This document shows positions 10,087 through 16,634 of a DNA stretch of 20,456 nt, piece after piece (position 1 is the first letter of the stretch; each line of letters starts with the position of its first letter). The notes under the pieces are model-generated. The model did no database searches, had not been told where the DNA came from, and worked only from the letters and a program-made list of their open reading frames with translations. Location: the IMG/VR virus record IMGVR_UViG_3300042397_001699, positions 1 through 20,456 of that record. One strand, given 5' to 3'. The position numbers and the translations under genes are program-made. Origin of the DNA: a virus.

Positions 10087-10533
10087 ATGGCATTTACATA
10101 TACATGGAAAATCAAGAGTCTGAAGAAGCAGGACGATCCTTCTGCAGAACTTAACGATATTATCGTTCAAACGTACTGGGAATGCACTGGTACCGATGAA
10201 AATGATAACTCTGGTTCATTCAATGGTGCAACGCCGTTCGAACCAGATCAGGTTGATCCTGATGACTTTACTACATACGAAAATCTGACTGAAGCACAAG
10301 TTCTCGGCTGGATTCAAGATGTTGTAAATAATAATCCTGGATACAAAGCTCACATTGATGAGCAGATCCAGAAACAGATTGATGCCACCATACGTCCGAT
10401 GGTTGAAGTACAATCTGATGCTCTACCATGGGCAGAACCGGGTGCTAATACAGTACCAACCCCAACACCAGTGTCTAATACGGTTTCGTCTAACACTGTT
10501 TCTTCTAATACAACCCCAAGTGCCAACACATAA
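10087..10533 (+). CDS. Small conserved phage protein with Ser/Thr/Asn-rich tail
   Basis: This 148-aa protein starts directly after the fibre stop (TAA then ATG). The N-terminal ~115 residues (MAFTYTWKIKSLKKQDD, DIIVQTYWECTGTDENDNSG) resemble a small family I recall downstream of fibres in marine T4-like phages; no biochemical function is known to me. The segment TEAQVLGWIQDVV followed by HIDEQIQKQID is probably helical. Residues ~118-148 are low complexity, with TPTP and repeated SNTVSSNT units, and look disordered. Position suggests a virion or fibre-assembly role, perhaps in the slot of a fibre chaperone. It may be transcribed from the TATAAATA element at 10038. Confidence 0.8.
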   Translation: MAFTYTWKIKSLKKQDDPSAELNDIIVQTYWECTGTDENDNSGSFNGATPFEPDQVDPDDFTTYENLTEAQVLGWIQDVVNNNPGYKAHIDEQIQKQIDATIRPMVEVQSDALPWAEPGANTVPTPTPVSNTVSSNTVSSNTTPSANT

Positions 10534-10536
10534 TTC

Positions 10537-10542
10537 AAGGAG
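10537..10542 (+). promoter_or_regulatory. Ribosome binding site AAGGAG
   Basis: A strong Shine-Dalgarno sequence with an 8-nt spacer to the ATG at 10551. It confirms that the 69-aa protein is a real gene. Confidence 0.8.
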
Positions 10543-10550
10543 AATATATC

Positions 10551-10760
10551 ATGGCTACTAATCCAGAACTAGACCCGATGCTTGCTGAAAACCAACAGGC
10601 TCAGGCTCAACAAGCACCTGACGTGACACTCACTGTTAATGTGAATGAACTTAACGTTATCATGGGCGGACTACAAGAACTTCCACACCGCGTGGTCGAT
10701 CCTATCTTGAAGAAACTCTTCCAACAGGCTCAAGCACAGCTGGGTCAACCGCAAGGCTAA
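10551..10760 (+). CDS. Small hypothetical protein, Gln/Ala-rich
   Basis: This 69-aa protein is preceded by a strong AAGGAG site. Residues ~10-22 and ~58-69 are rich in Gln and Ala (QQAQAQQA, QQAQAQLGQPQG). The middle (VTLTVNVNELNVIMGGLQELPHRVVDPILKKLF) looks like one strand followed by an amphipathic helix. The spacing pattern resembles small phage proteins found between fibre genes and adhesins. The function is unknown; the expression signal and location inside the fibre block argue for late expression. Confidence 0.75.
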   Translation: MATNPELDPMLAENQQAQAQQAPDVTLTVNVNELNVIMGGLQELPHRVVDPILKKLFQQAQAQLGQPQG

Positions 10761-10763
10761 TAA

Positions 10764-11534
10764 ATGACTCTGCAGACCTCCGGGGCAATTACATTAGCTC
10801 AAATTCAAACTGAATTTGGCGGTAGCAACCCTATCGGACTAAATGAATATTATTCCGGAGGTTCTAATGTGCCGTCAGGTACATATAACTCATCTGATGT
10901 AGTAATCCCTACATCTGGTACAATCAGCTTTAGTAACTTCTACGGTGCTACTAAGTTCGTTGCAACCAATAGAAACTACACATCTGCAACTTCTGGGGCC
11001 ACTGATACTATTCCGGCTGGAGCCCAGTTAGTTGTGATTGAAGCTATTGGTGCTTCGGGTGGCGGTGGTGGTGGTCTTGTTTTCGGTAAAGGCGGTACAC
11101 TATATAGTGGTGGTGGCGGAGGCTCTGGGGGCCTTGCTCGCACCTCCATAGCAGTTAAAGCCAATGGTCGTACATTTACATACACTGTGGGTGGCGCAGG
11201 ATCAGGAGGCGCTTATAACACTTCTGGTGTCGCGGGTGGCGCATCTACAGTAACAAGTGGGTCGATAGCGCTTACATCTATGTCCGCCGGTGGTGGTGGC
11301 GGGGGTGCGTCTGGCACTGCTGGCACTGGTGGTGGTGGTGGATCGGCGTCTGGTGGAACGGTTGTTAATACAACAGGGAATGCTGGAGCAACTGGAACCA
11401 CCGCTGGGGCAGCCGCTGGTGGAGCTGGACTTGGTGGTAGCTATAATACTGGATCCGCTGGTGGCAACGGTGGGTACGGAGGCAATGCTGGTGCCGCTGG
11501 TGGTGATGGGAAGATATACTTCGCATATACATAA
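10764..11534 (+). CDS. Glycine-rich tail fibre tip adhesin-like protein
   Basis: This 256-aa protein starts 3 bp after the previous stop. Residues 1-65 (LQTSGAITLAQIQTEFGGSN, then PTSGTISFSNFYGATKF) are a module common at the N-terminus of phage receptor-binding proteins. Residues ~82-97 (TIPAGAQLVVIEAIGA) lead into glycine tracts at 99-104, 116-123, 176-181 and 189-193, with further Gly-rich triplets at 205-247. The end, GGDGKIYFAY, is the usual closing strand of such Gly-rich domains. The pattern recalls the polyglycine-II sandwich of T-even-like gp38 adhesins (for example phage S16), where loops between Gly segments contact the receptor. Sitting last in the fibre block fits a distal adhesin. 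Homology to gp38 itself is not proven. Confidence 0.75.
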   Translation: MTLQTSGAITLAQIQTEFGGSNPIGLNEYYSGGSNVPSGTYNSSDVVIPTSGTISFSNFYGATKFVATNRNYTSATSGATDTIPAGAQLVVIEAIGASGGGGGGLVFGKGGTLYSGGGGGSGGLARTSIAVKANGRTFTYTVGGAGSGGAYNTSGVAGGASTVTSGSIALTSMSAGGGGGGASGTAGTGGGGGSASGGTVVNTTGNAGATGTTAGAAAGGAGLGGSYNTGSAGGNGGYGGNAGAAGGDGKIYFAYT

Positions 11535-11551
11535 TTTTTTGGTGATATATT

Positions 11552-12811
11552 ATGATTGACTTTATTTTTAACCCTTCAACTGTTGCAGTTATAGGAGCAT
11601 CCAACAACCCCGACAAATGGGGTAATTGGATAGCTGACGGTCTTTTGAAACACAAAGACAAGAGATCTGTGTATCTTGTAGACAAGAACAAATCCATAAA
11701 AGACTTGCCCAAAGCTTTAGACTTGGCTGTTATATGTGTAGCAGTCGATGAGGTAGAACCTGTTGTCGATCAACTATTAGAAATAAACACTAAAGCTATT
11801 ATCTGCATAACTGCAGGTTTTAGTGAAAAAGGCAATGGCGAACTCGAGCAGCGTATAGTTGATAAAGCCAAGTCAAACGGCACAGTGTTCATTGGCCCCA
11901 ACTGTGCAGGTATATGGGATGCTAACACACCAATAGATTGTCTTCCATTAGGAGAGTTCGTACCTGGTAATGTAGGAGTGATTTCTCAGAGCGGTGGTCT
12001 AGTTGTCGACCTTGCAGAAAGACTAAAACCTACTGGCATGGGGTTCTCTCGTGTTATCACTGTAGGCAATCAGAACGGTGTAGACCTCAAAGATATTATT
12101 CAAAGTTTTGATAATGATATCCATACTGAAATCATTGCCATGTATTACGAAGACGTAGACAAGATCCCTTTCGAGTATATCCAAACACTATCCAAGCCTC
12201 TAGTCTTATATGTTCCATGGGCAACACCTGCCGCTATTAGAGCAGCAAAGCGTCATACAGGTTCCAATCTTTCCATTGCATTGAATGTTGCAAGAAACAT
12301 GATGGACTTTACGGCTGTAATTCAGTATATGAATTCTGATCAACCTAGATCAGCTGGAAAAAGAACAATGCTGGTAACCGATACGGGCGGATATGGAGTC
12401 ATGCTATCAACATCAGCTGAATTTAATAGCTTGCTGATTGATGAGCCATCTGAACAGCTTGTATCAGAAATAGAGAGTGTGTTATCAAAAGAATCCACAG
12501 CTGCTAATCCAATCGACATGGTAGGAAGCTCGGCGGGGTTCACAAAAGATGCTGTAGAAGTTATGAAAATACTTCAACGATCAGAAGAGATTGATAACAT
12601 CATAATGCATATTCATGTGGAAAGAGATACTGATCAGGACTATCTGTATGCGATAGAACTAGCAAAAGCTGTTTATGAAGGTGGTAAGCCTGTTATATTC
12701 ACATGCTTCAACTATAACACAAGTGGCGTAAGAGCTCTTCTCAAAAACAGAATGGTTGTTTGTAGAGACCCTGATGTTGCAACTATATTAATGAACAATG
12801 TATGCAACTAG
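11552..12811 (+). CDS. NDP-forming acyl-CoA synthetase alpha-subunit-like protein, no ATP-grasp domain
   Basis: The 419-aa protein matches the alpha part of ADP-forming acetyl-CoA synthetase / succinyl-CoA ligase-like enzymes. A Rossmann CoA-binding domain spans residues 1-~125 (VAVIGAS 11-17, GPNCAG 115-120). A first ligase domain follows (VISQSGG 143-149, VGNQNGVDL 171-179), carrying KRHTGS at 233-238. This corresponds to the SHTGS motif with the phosphorylated His, here His235. A second ligase domain has DTGGYGV (277-283) and NPIDMVG (319-325). Known enzymes make acid + CoA + ATP into acyl-CoA and need an ATP-grasp (beta) partner, which is absent from this window. It may borrow a host subunit, work without ATP, or bind acyl-CoA for the GNAT-like protein downstream. 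It starts 17 bp after the adhesin and overlaps the next gene by 10 bp. I know of no standard phage role. Confidence 0.85.
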   Translation: MIDFIFNPSTVAVIGASNNPDKWGNWIADGLLKHKDKRSVYLVDKNKSIKDLPKALDLAVICVAVDEVEPVVDQLLEINTKAIICITAGFSEKGNGELEQRIVDKAKSNGTVFIGPNCAGIWDANTPIDCLPLGEFVPGNVGVISQSGGLVVDLAERLKPTGMGFSRVITVGNQNGVDLKDIIQSFDNDIHTEIIAMYYEDVDKIPFEYIQTLSKPLVLYVPWATPAAIRAAKRHTGSNLSIALNVARNMMDFTAVIQYMNSDQPRSAGKRTMLVTDTGGYGVMLSTSAEFNSLLIDEPSEQLVSEIESVLSKESTAANPIDMVGSSAGFTKDAVEVMKILQRSEEIDNIIMHIHVERDTDQDYLYAIELAKAVYEGGKPVIFTCFNYNTSGVRALLKNRMVVCRDPDVATILMNNVCN

Positions 12812-13380
12812 TTGATGATATAGTTACAGGCGATAATATGTTTACAGCTGATGAGATGTTAAAACTTACGGGGCTGTGCGAAGAAAGAATTGCTATAGAT
12901 GGTGCACCAGATCTGACAGACACGGAAGTGTCTAATCTTTCATATGATGGTTTCTGTTGCTTTATTAAAAAAGATTTAGAAAGACAATTCATATTCAATA
13001 GATTCGGTGAATATGCAAAGCAGATAAACGATAGTTACTTTGGCTTCGATATAACGTCAGCGCTACCACAAGGTGTTCTCTATTCGAAGTACGATGCACC
13101 TGGGCGCCATATAGGGTGGCATACGGACAAAAAGGAACATTCGAAGAGCGTTGCGTCTAACCTGATTCGTAAAATGGTTGTGGTCCTACAGCTATCGGAT
13201 CCATCAGAATACGAGGGTTGTGATATCGAAGTGATGACTGACCAAGGTCTTCGCAAGGTTCCAAAAGGTAAAGGAACTTTTTATAGTATCCCAGGCTACG
13301 TGCCCCACCAAGTGACCCCACTCATATCAGGAGAGAGAAAAGCCCTGATCATGTGGTTTATTGGTCCCCCATTCAAATAG
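12802..13380 (+). CDS. Fe(II)/2-oxoglutarate dioxygenase, PKHD/prolyl-4-hydroxylase type
   Basis: The 192-aa protein has the double-stranded beta-helix signature of this family. YSKYDAPGRHIGWHTD (94-109) gives the metal ligands His107 and Asp109. KMVVVLQLSDPSEYEGCDI follows, and GTFYSIPGYVPHQVTP gives the distal His169; Arg179 in GERKALIMW binds 2-oxoglutarate. All ligands are present, so it should be active. The closest style is the PKHD-type hydroxylases. Such enzymes hydroxylate Pro, Lys or small molecules using O2 and 2-oxoglutarate. The ATG at 12802 overlaps the upstream gene by 10 bp; ATG 12838 is an alternative. Neither has a strong ribosome site. Being near collagen-like fibres makes a protein substrate attractive, but that is inference. 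Confidence 0.9.
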   Translation: MQLVDDIVTGDNMFTADEMLKLTGLCEERIAIDGAPDLTDTEVSNLSYDGFCCFIKKDLERQFIFNRFGEYAKQINDSYFGFDITSALPQGVLYSKYDAPGRHIGWHTDKKEHSKSVASNLIRKMVVVLQLSDPSEYEGCDIEVMTDQGLRKVPKGKGTFYSIPGYVPHQVTPLISGERKALIMWFIGPPFK

Positions 13381-13384
13381 AGGT
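13379..13384 (+). promoter_or_regulatory. Ribosome binding site AGAGGT deciding the methyltransferase start
   Basis: This site lies 3 nt before ATG 13388 and favours that start over an upstream in-frame TTG at 13361. Similar AGAGGT sites precede the genes at 15659 and 17997. Confidence 0.6.
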
Positions 13385-13387
13385 TTT

Positions 13388-14308
13388 ATGCTAGACGAAG
13401 CAATTGGCAATAGTCCTTACGAACACTTTTATCTACTCAAAGAAACTCGAGATAGAACGATATCCCTCAGAGAGATTATGAGTGGTATTATCAAACCTGG
13501 GATGTCTGTATTGGACCTAGGCACTGGCGCGCTAGGTAATCTAGCTATTATGGCTGCCAAGATGGGGGCCACTAGAGTTGTTGGTGTCGACCATGGCAAC
13601 GTAAACATAGCTCGCGAGATTGCAAAAGAAAACAATGTTGACGTAGAGTTCATCCAACAAGACTTCAAAGATCTAGATCTTAACGGGGAAACGTTCGACG
13701 TTATTTTAGGTATGATCTATGTCCATGAGCCCTGGTTCAACGATGGCCAGCAAACTAGCTTCAAGAAGTGTGTTGAGAAGTTCGGACATGAGAATACAAT
13801 CCTTGCTCCTGATCATGTAGAGTATACAGGGACTGGTTGTGGGTTTGGTACTATCAACGCACAGGGTCTGTATGATGACATCTCTCTTGTAGAAGAAGAC
13901 AGTGGTATCACCTTAAACTATCTACGTAATCCAGACAACTTCTACTATAAGAAGTTTCTGATGTCCTCTCTGATGCCAAGAGCTATTGGCGATGTTGTCA
14001 AAGAGTTTGCGGTGCATGAAGCATTAACTGAGCCTGTTAGACTTGCTTACCTCGACTACACTTTGGAGCATGCACTAGAAGAGAGGCCGAAGACACTCCA
14101 ACTTAAAGTAATTGAGGACGGATGGCTGACGGCCATCAAGTGGGATATGGCTATCATGCATAAGGATAAACTCATTCGAAAAGCAGGCCACCCAAGTCAG
14201 ATACTGAACCCTAAGAAAGTCGTAAAGGGTGAGGTGGTCACTATAAGTATTCCTCAGGATACAAGTGCGTGGATTATGAGTAATGGGAAAGTGTCTATAT
14301 GTGGCTGA
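13388..14308 (+). CDS. Class I SAM-dependent methyltransferase, possibly PRMT-like
   Basis: The protein is 306 aa from ATG 13388. Motif I is VLDLGTGALG at residues 41-50 and the acidic end of strand 2 is VVGVDHG (64-70). The motif-IV region is FDVILGMIYVHEPWF, followed by ILAPDHVEY. The order 'GxGxG, acidic, HEPW, xxPDxxxY, then a beta-rich second half' is reminiscent of protein arginine methyltransferases, but the classical double-Glu loop is not clear. A small-molecule, DNA or other protein methyltransferase remains possible. No DNA-methylase DPPY/NPPF motif is present. It sits 7 bp after the hydroxylase and overlaps the acetyltransferase-like gene by 10 bp, so it is part of the same operon. 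Confidence 0.82.
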   Translation: MLDEAIGNSPYEHFYLLKETRDRTISLREIMSGIIKPGMSVLDLGTGALGNLAIMAAKMGATRVVGVDHGNVNIAREIAKENNVDVEFIQQDFKDLDLNGETFDVILGMIYVHEPWFNDGQQTSFKKCVEKFGHENTILAPDHVEYTGTGCGFGTINAQGLYDDISLVEEDSGITLNYLRNPDNFYYKKFLMSSLMPRAIGDVVKEFAVHEALTEPVRLAYLDYTLEHALEERPKTLQLKVIEDGWLTAIKWDMAIMHKDKLIRKAGHPSQILNPKKVVKGEVVTISIPQDTSAWIMSNGKVSICG

Positions 14309-14760
14309 TTGATGATTTCAGAGACTTCGAGTATTGCAAAAGACTGTTCGGAGAGAATACAGTCACAATTGGCGAGATTCAAGGCTACACATTTAAGAGA
14401 TGTAACGACAAATGTTCATCCTACTATGGCTTGTTCGATGGAGACACCCTTGTAGCCTACAACTGGCTGATGGTCTTCAAACAGTCAATGGTTCGTGGCC
14501 ACGAGTTTCATGTCAAAGATGAGCTGATGGGCAAAGGTATCGGTCGCGAAATATACCTGTATCATATTCTCCAAGAGAAGAAAATACTTGTTTCAGACAG
14601 AACCCATACCAAATTCACTGGCAAGTTGTGGGCAAAGCTCGAAACTATTCCTGAAGTAGAAGTGATGATGTATAATGCCTCTACAACCGAGATACTGCCA
14701 CTCGACAGAAACGAAGTATACAATAACAGCCATATGCACTTTTTAGCAAGAGCAAGATGA
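14299..14760 (+). CDS. GNAT-like N-acetyltransferase
   Basis: The 153-aa protein has the length of a single GNAT domain. The hairpin YGLFDGDTLVAYNWLMVF (43-60) fits strands 2-3. FHVKDELMGKGIGREIYLYH (70-89) fits strand 4 and the acetyl-CoA pyrophosphate loop (R/Q-x-x-G-x-G/A, here MGKGIGRE). ILVSDRTHTKFTGKLWAKL fits the following strand and helix seen in phage acetyltransferases. The substrate is unknown. The start overlaps the methyltransferase end by 10 bp, and the stop overlaps the next start by 4 bp (ATGA), suggesting translational coupling. A CoA-ester-using enzyme in the same operon as an acyl-CoA synthetase-like gene is suggestive. Confidence 0.7.
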   Translation: MWLIDDFRDFEYCKRLFGENTVTIGEIQGYTFKRCNDKCSSYYGLFDGDTLVAYNWLMVFKQSMVRGHEFHVKDELMGKGIGREIYLYHILQEKKILVSDRTHTKFTGKLWAKLETIPEVEVMMYNASTTEILPLDRNEVYNNSHMHFLARAR

Positions 14761-15662
14761 AGACGATCACCTTAATGTTGTCTGCAGGACGCTCTGGTAC
14801 AAACAAGTTGGCAACTCTTATGTCAACTGTTCCAGATGTGTATGCCGAACACGAAGGAGATCCTGGCTTCCATACTGTAAGAGTTGCCAACTTACAAGAT
14901 CCTTCTATAGGCAAAGCCTTTGTAAAAAACAAAATTGAGTTCTTTAATTCAAAACCACAAACCCACTGTGTTCATACAGGACATATGGTAGGAGAAGGTT
15001 TCATTGAGCACTTCCTCGATCAGGGTATCACTCCTAACATCATAGTGCTAAGAAGACCTATGCGTGAAGTCGCATTGAGTATGTTTAACTTAAAGTGGAT
15101 CCCAGGTCGCCATGAACTGATCAGAGGCTGGTACAGTGGGCCAGATGAACCTAGCGTATTGCCATACAAGGATTGGGAAACAGCTCATAACTATCAGCTA
15201 TGCTATTGGTGGTGTTTAGACACTGAGCGTAGAATCAGACACTATGCACCGATCCTAAAGCAAGCTGGTTGTAAGATATACGAGACTTCGTTGGATCAGA
15301 TACTGGATCTAACCCAGTTCAATAAGCTACTGTCGTTCTTTGGTATGGAAAACGTCGAATCAATCACGAAGGAAAAGGTAAATCAGTTTGAGCAAATTGG
15401 CAGAGCCGAGTTCAATCAAAATATACCGGATAGTTTTCTTGACGAGCTAGAAGCAGAGGTATTGGAAAACATACCTGCTGAGTTCCGAGATTATATTGTG
15501 AAAACAAACACAATCACCATTCAAGACTTAACCGCATCGGAGGCTTTTAGAGCTACATTTGATGTGACGCTCAATACTATTGAAGCTCTTGCATACTATA
15601 AACAGATACAAGAAGATGGTGTACTGAGCGCAAAGGTCAGACCAAAGAGGTTTGAGATATGA
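14757..15662 (+). CDS. Sulfotransferase-like P-loop protein
   Basis: The 301-aa protein has the two hallmark sites of PAPS-dependent sulfotransferases. LSAGRSGTNKL (8-18), right after the first strand, fits the 5'-phosphosulfate loop. NIIVLRRPMREVALSM (94-109) fits the 3'-phosphate site, with Arg100 and Ser108 as likely ligands. A catalytic base is not obvious; His73 and His76 in CVHTGH are candidates. Such enzymes transfer sulfate to sugars, Tyr or small molecules. It has a 4-bp overlap at both ends, linking it to the GNAT-like gene and to the unknown gene. Another P-loop kinase is less likely because the loop is GRSGT and not GxxxxGK[ST]. Confidence 0.75.
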   Translation: MKTITLMLSAGRSGTNKLATLMSTVPDVYAEHEGDPGFHTVRVANLQDPSIGKAFVKNKIEFFNSKPQTHCVHTGHMVGEGFIEHFLDQGITPNIIVLRRPMREVALSMFNLKWIPGRHELIRGWYSGPDEPSVLPYKDWETAHNYQLCYWWCLDTERRIRHYAPILKQAGCKIYETSLDQILDLTQFNKLLSFFGMENVESITKEKVNQFEQIGRAEFNQNIPDSFLDELEAEVLENIPAEFRDYIVKTNTITIQDLTASEAFRATFDVTLNTIEALAYYKQIQEDGVLSAKVRPKRFEI

Positions 15663-16168
15663 AATCAGCTCTCTTGCAAATCAAGTACACAGGTTTCACG
15701 GTTCACATTTGCGCCAGAAGAGATGGTGATTTTAAGCACTGGATACCCGACACAGGAGATTACGAAAAGAACTTATTCTTCACATATCTCTATAGAGGCG
15801 AGATGAGAGAACATCGTGCTGATAACAACGAGCTGTCGGGAGTTGTTACAGGTGAGACATATGTCAATACAAATGTACATTTAACGTATCCAACAATCGA
15901 GTATTATGTTGGCGATAGTGTATGGCTTTGCTTCTCTAGCTACCAACCATTTGTTGCAGAGTATAAGAGGTTAAAAGGAGACATTGTTGTGCCCCCTAAT
16001 ACCGGTGTATACAACATACTCGGAATGTTCACATTTGAAGAAGCAGATGTCAAAGCACTCTATTATATAGCCCCTAGAGACTATGAATATACAATCAGCG
16101 GTGATGCTAAGCTAGCATTTATAAAGCTGGGTGATTTTGTTAACAGACCGAAGAAGTTACTCTACTAG
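15659..16168 (+). CDS. Unknown beta-rich protein ending the modification cassette
   Basis: I do not recognise this 169-aa protein. A good AGAGGT ribosome site (15646-15651) lies 8 nt upstream, and the ATG overlaps the sulfotransferase-like stop by 4 bp. It is rich in Tyr, Phe and alternating beta pattern (LLQIKYTGFTVHICARRDG, FFTYLYRGEMREH, IEYYVGDSVWLCF). The second half (PPNTGVYNILGMF, YTISGDAKLAFIKLG) loosely recalls cupin or carbohydrate-binding jelly-rolls; this is weak. There is no signal peptide or membrane segment. Its 3' end overlaps the convergent minus-strand gene by 12 bp. It could be a partner or substrate-binding protein of the enzymes upstream. Confidence 0.7.
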   Translation: MKSALLQIKYTGFTVHICARRDGDFKHWIPDTGDYEKNLFFTYLYRGEMREHRADNNELSGVVTGETYVNTNVHLTYPTIEYYVGDSVWLCFSSYQPFVAEYKRLKGDIVVPPNTGVYNILGMFTFEEADVKALYYIAPRDYEYTISGDAKLAFIKLGDFVNRPKKLLY

Positions 16169-16495
16169 TTCTTTGAATTCGAGCATGCTGCTAGCTTCGA
16201 GCATTTCAACTGAGGTTGCTACTTGATCGCATACTTCGTAGTTATCGTAGTATTCTTTCCATGTTATGATAGGAAAGTCGGTGAATGTATACTGAGTGAA
16301 GTCTGTACCAAATGCCCATGTACTTAGGTTTTCAAATACCTCGGGGTACACATTTACATCTGGATATATAAGATTAGCATACGGTATGTTGTTATCATCC
16401 AAGATCTGCTTGCAGTCAAATATAGCCTGAAGTGCTTCGGGAGTTGTAACTCCGAAGTATATACGAACATCGTCAATTTTTACTAAGTTTGACAT
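16157..16495 (-). CDS. Small unknown protein with own late promoter, thioredoxin-like fold possible
   Basis: The protein is 112 aa from ATG 16495. This start is chosen over an ATG 21 bp upstream because a TAGGAG site sits 5 nt before it. The pattern VRIYFGVTTPEALQAIFDCK - DDNNIPYANLIY - DFPIITWKEYYDNYE recalls the beta-alpha-beta and Pro-loop order of glutaredoxin-like proteins. There is no CxxC: only Cys in DCKQ and VCDQ. If the fold is right it is not a classical redox enzyme. Function unknown. The end is acidic (MLEASSMLEFKELVE). Confidence 0.75.
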   Translation of the reverse strand: MSNLVKIDDVRIYFGVTTPEALQAIFDCKQILDDNNIPYANLIYPDVNVYPEVFENLSTWAFGTDFTQYTFTDFPIITWKEYYDNYEVCDQVATSVEMLEASSMLEFKELVE

Positions 16496-16500
16496 ACTTA

Positions 16501-16506
16501 CTCCTA
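16501..16506 (-). promoter_or_regulatory. Ribosome binding site TAGGAG for the 112-aa gene
   Basis: Read on the minus strand, TAGGAG is followed by 5 nt (TAAGT) and ATG. It decides the start at 16495. Confidence 0.7.
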
Positions 16507-16523
16507 TGAACTGCATTCTACCA

Positions 16524-16531
16524 TATTTATA
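16524..16531 (-). promoter_or_regulatory. T4-type late promoter (TATAAATA, minus strand)
   Basis: TATTTATA on the plus strand reads as the perfect late consensus on the minus strand. It lies 28 bp upstream of ATG 16495, in non-coding sequence and with spacing close to that of the other late promoters here. Confidence 0.75.
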
Positions 16532-16548
16532 CTGTAACTAGATATCTG

Positions 16549-16577
16549 AATGACTATTCATTAGGACATAAGTCATT
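16549..16577. repeat. Inverted repeat AATGACT / AGTCATT in the 16496-16611 gap
   Basis: Perfect 7-bp arms (16549-16555 and 16571-16577) flank a 15-nt loop. It lies between the glycosyltransferase 3' end and the late promoter of the 112-aa gene. No T-tract follows it, so a terminator is unlikely; an operator or chance are both possible. Confidence 0.3.
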
Positions 16578-16606
16578 ATAACACAATTATTGATTGTTGT
16601 ACATAC

Positions 16607-16634
16607 AAAAATTAGGCCCATTTGCGGCCATTTT
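16607..16634. terminator. Weak possible terminator at the end of the glycosyltransferase gene
   Basis: GGCC (16615-16618) can pair with GGCC (16626-16629). A-rich sequence lies on one side and T-rich on the other, so a run of T follows in either direction. The stem has only four strong pairs, with mismatches outside it, and part lies in the last codons of the gene. The call is tentative. Confidence 0.25.

Noticed and set aside
10976-11401. Minus-strand Pro-rich frames opposite the adhesin
   Set aside because: They arise because Gly codons read as Pro on the other strand; no gene signals.
13361-13387. Upstream TTG start for the methyltransferase
   Set aside because: ATG 13388 has an AGAGGT site just upstream; the extra nine residues overlap the hydroxylase end and look like read-through.
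16496-16611. Possible tRNA or small RNA gene in the gap
   Set aside because: No cloverleaf or strong stem found; only a late promoter and a weak inverted repeat.
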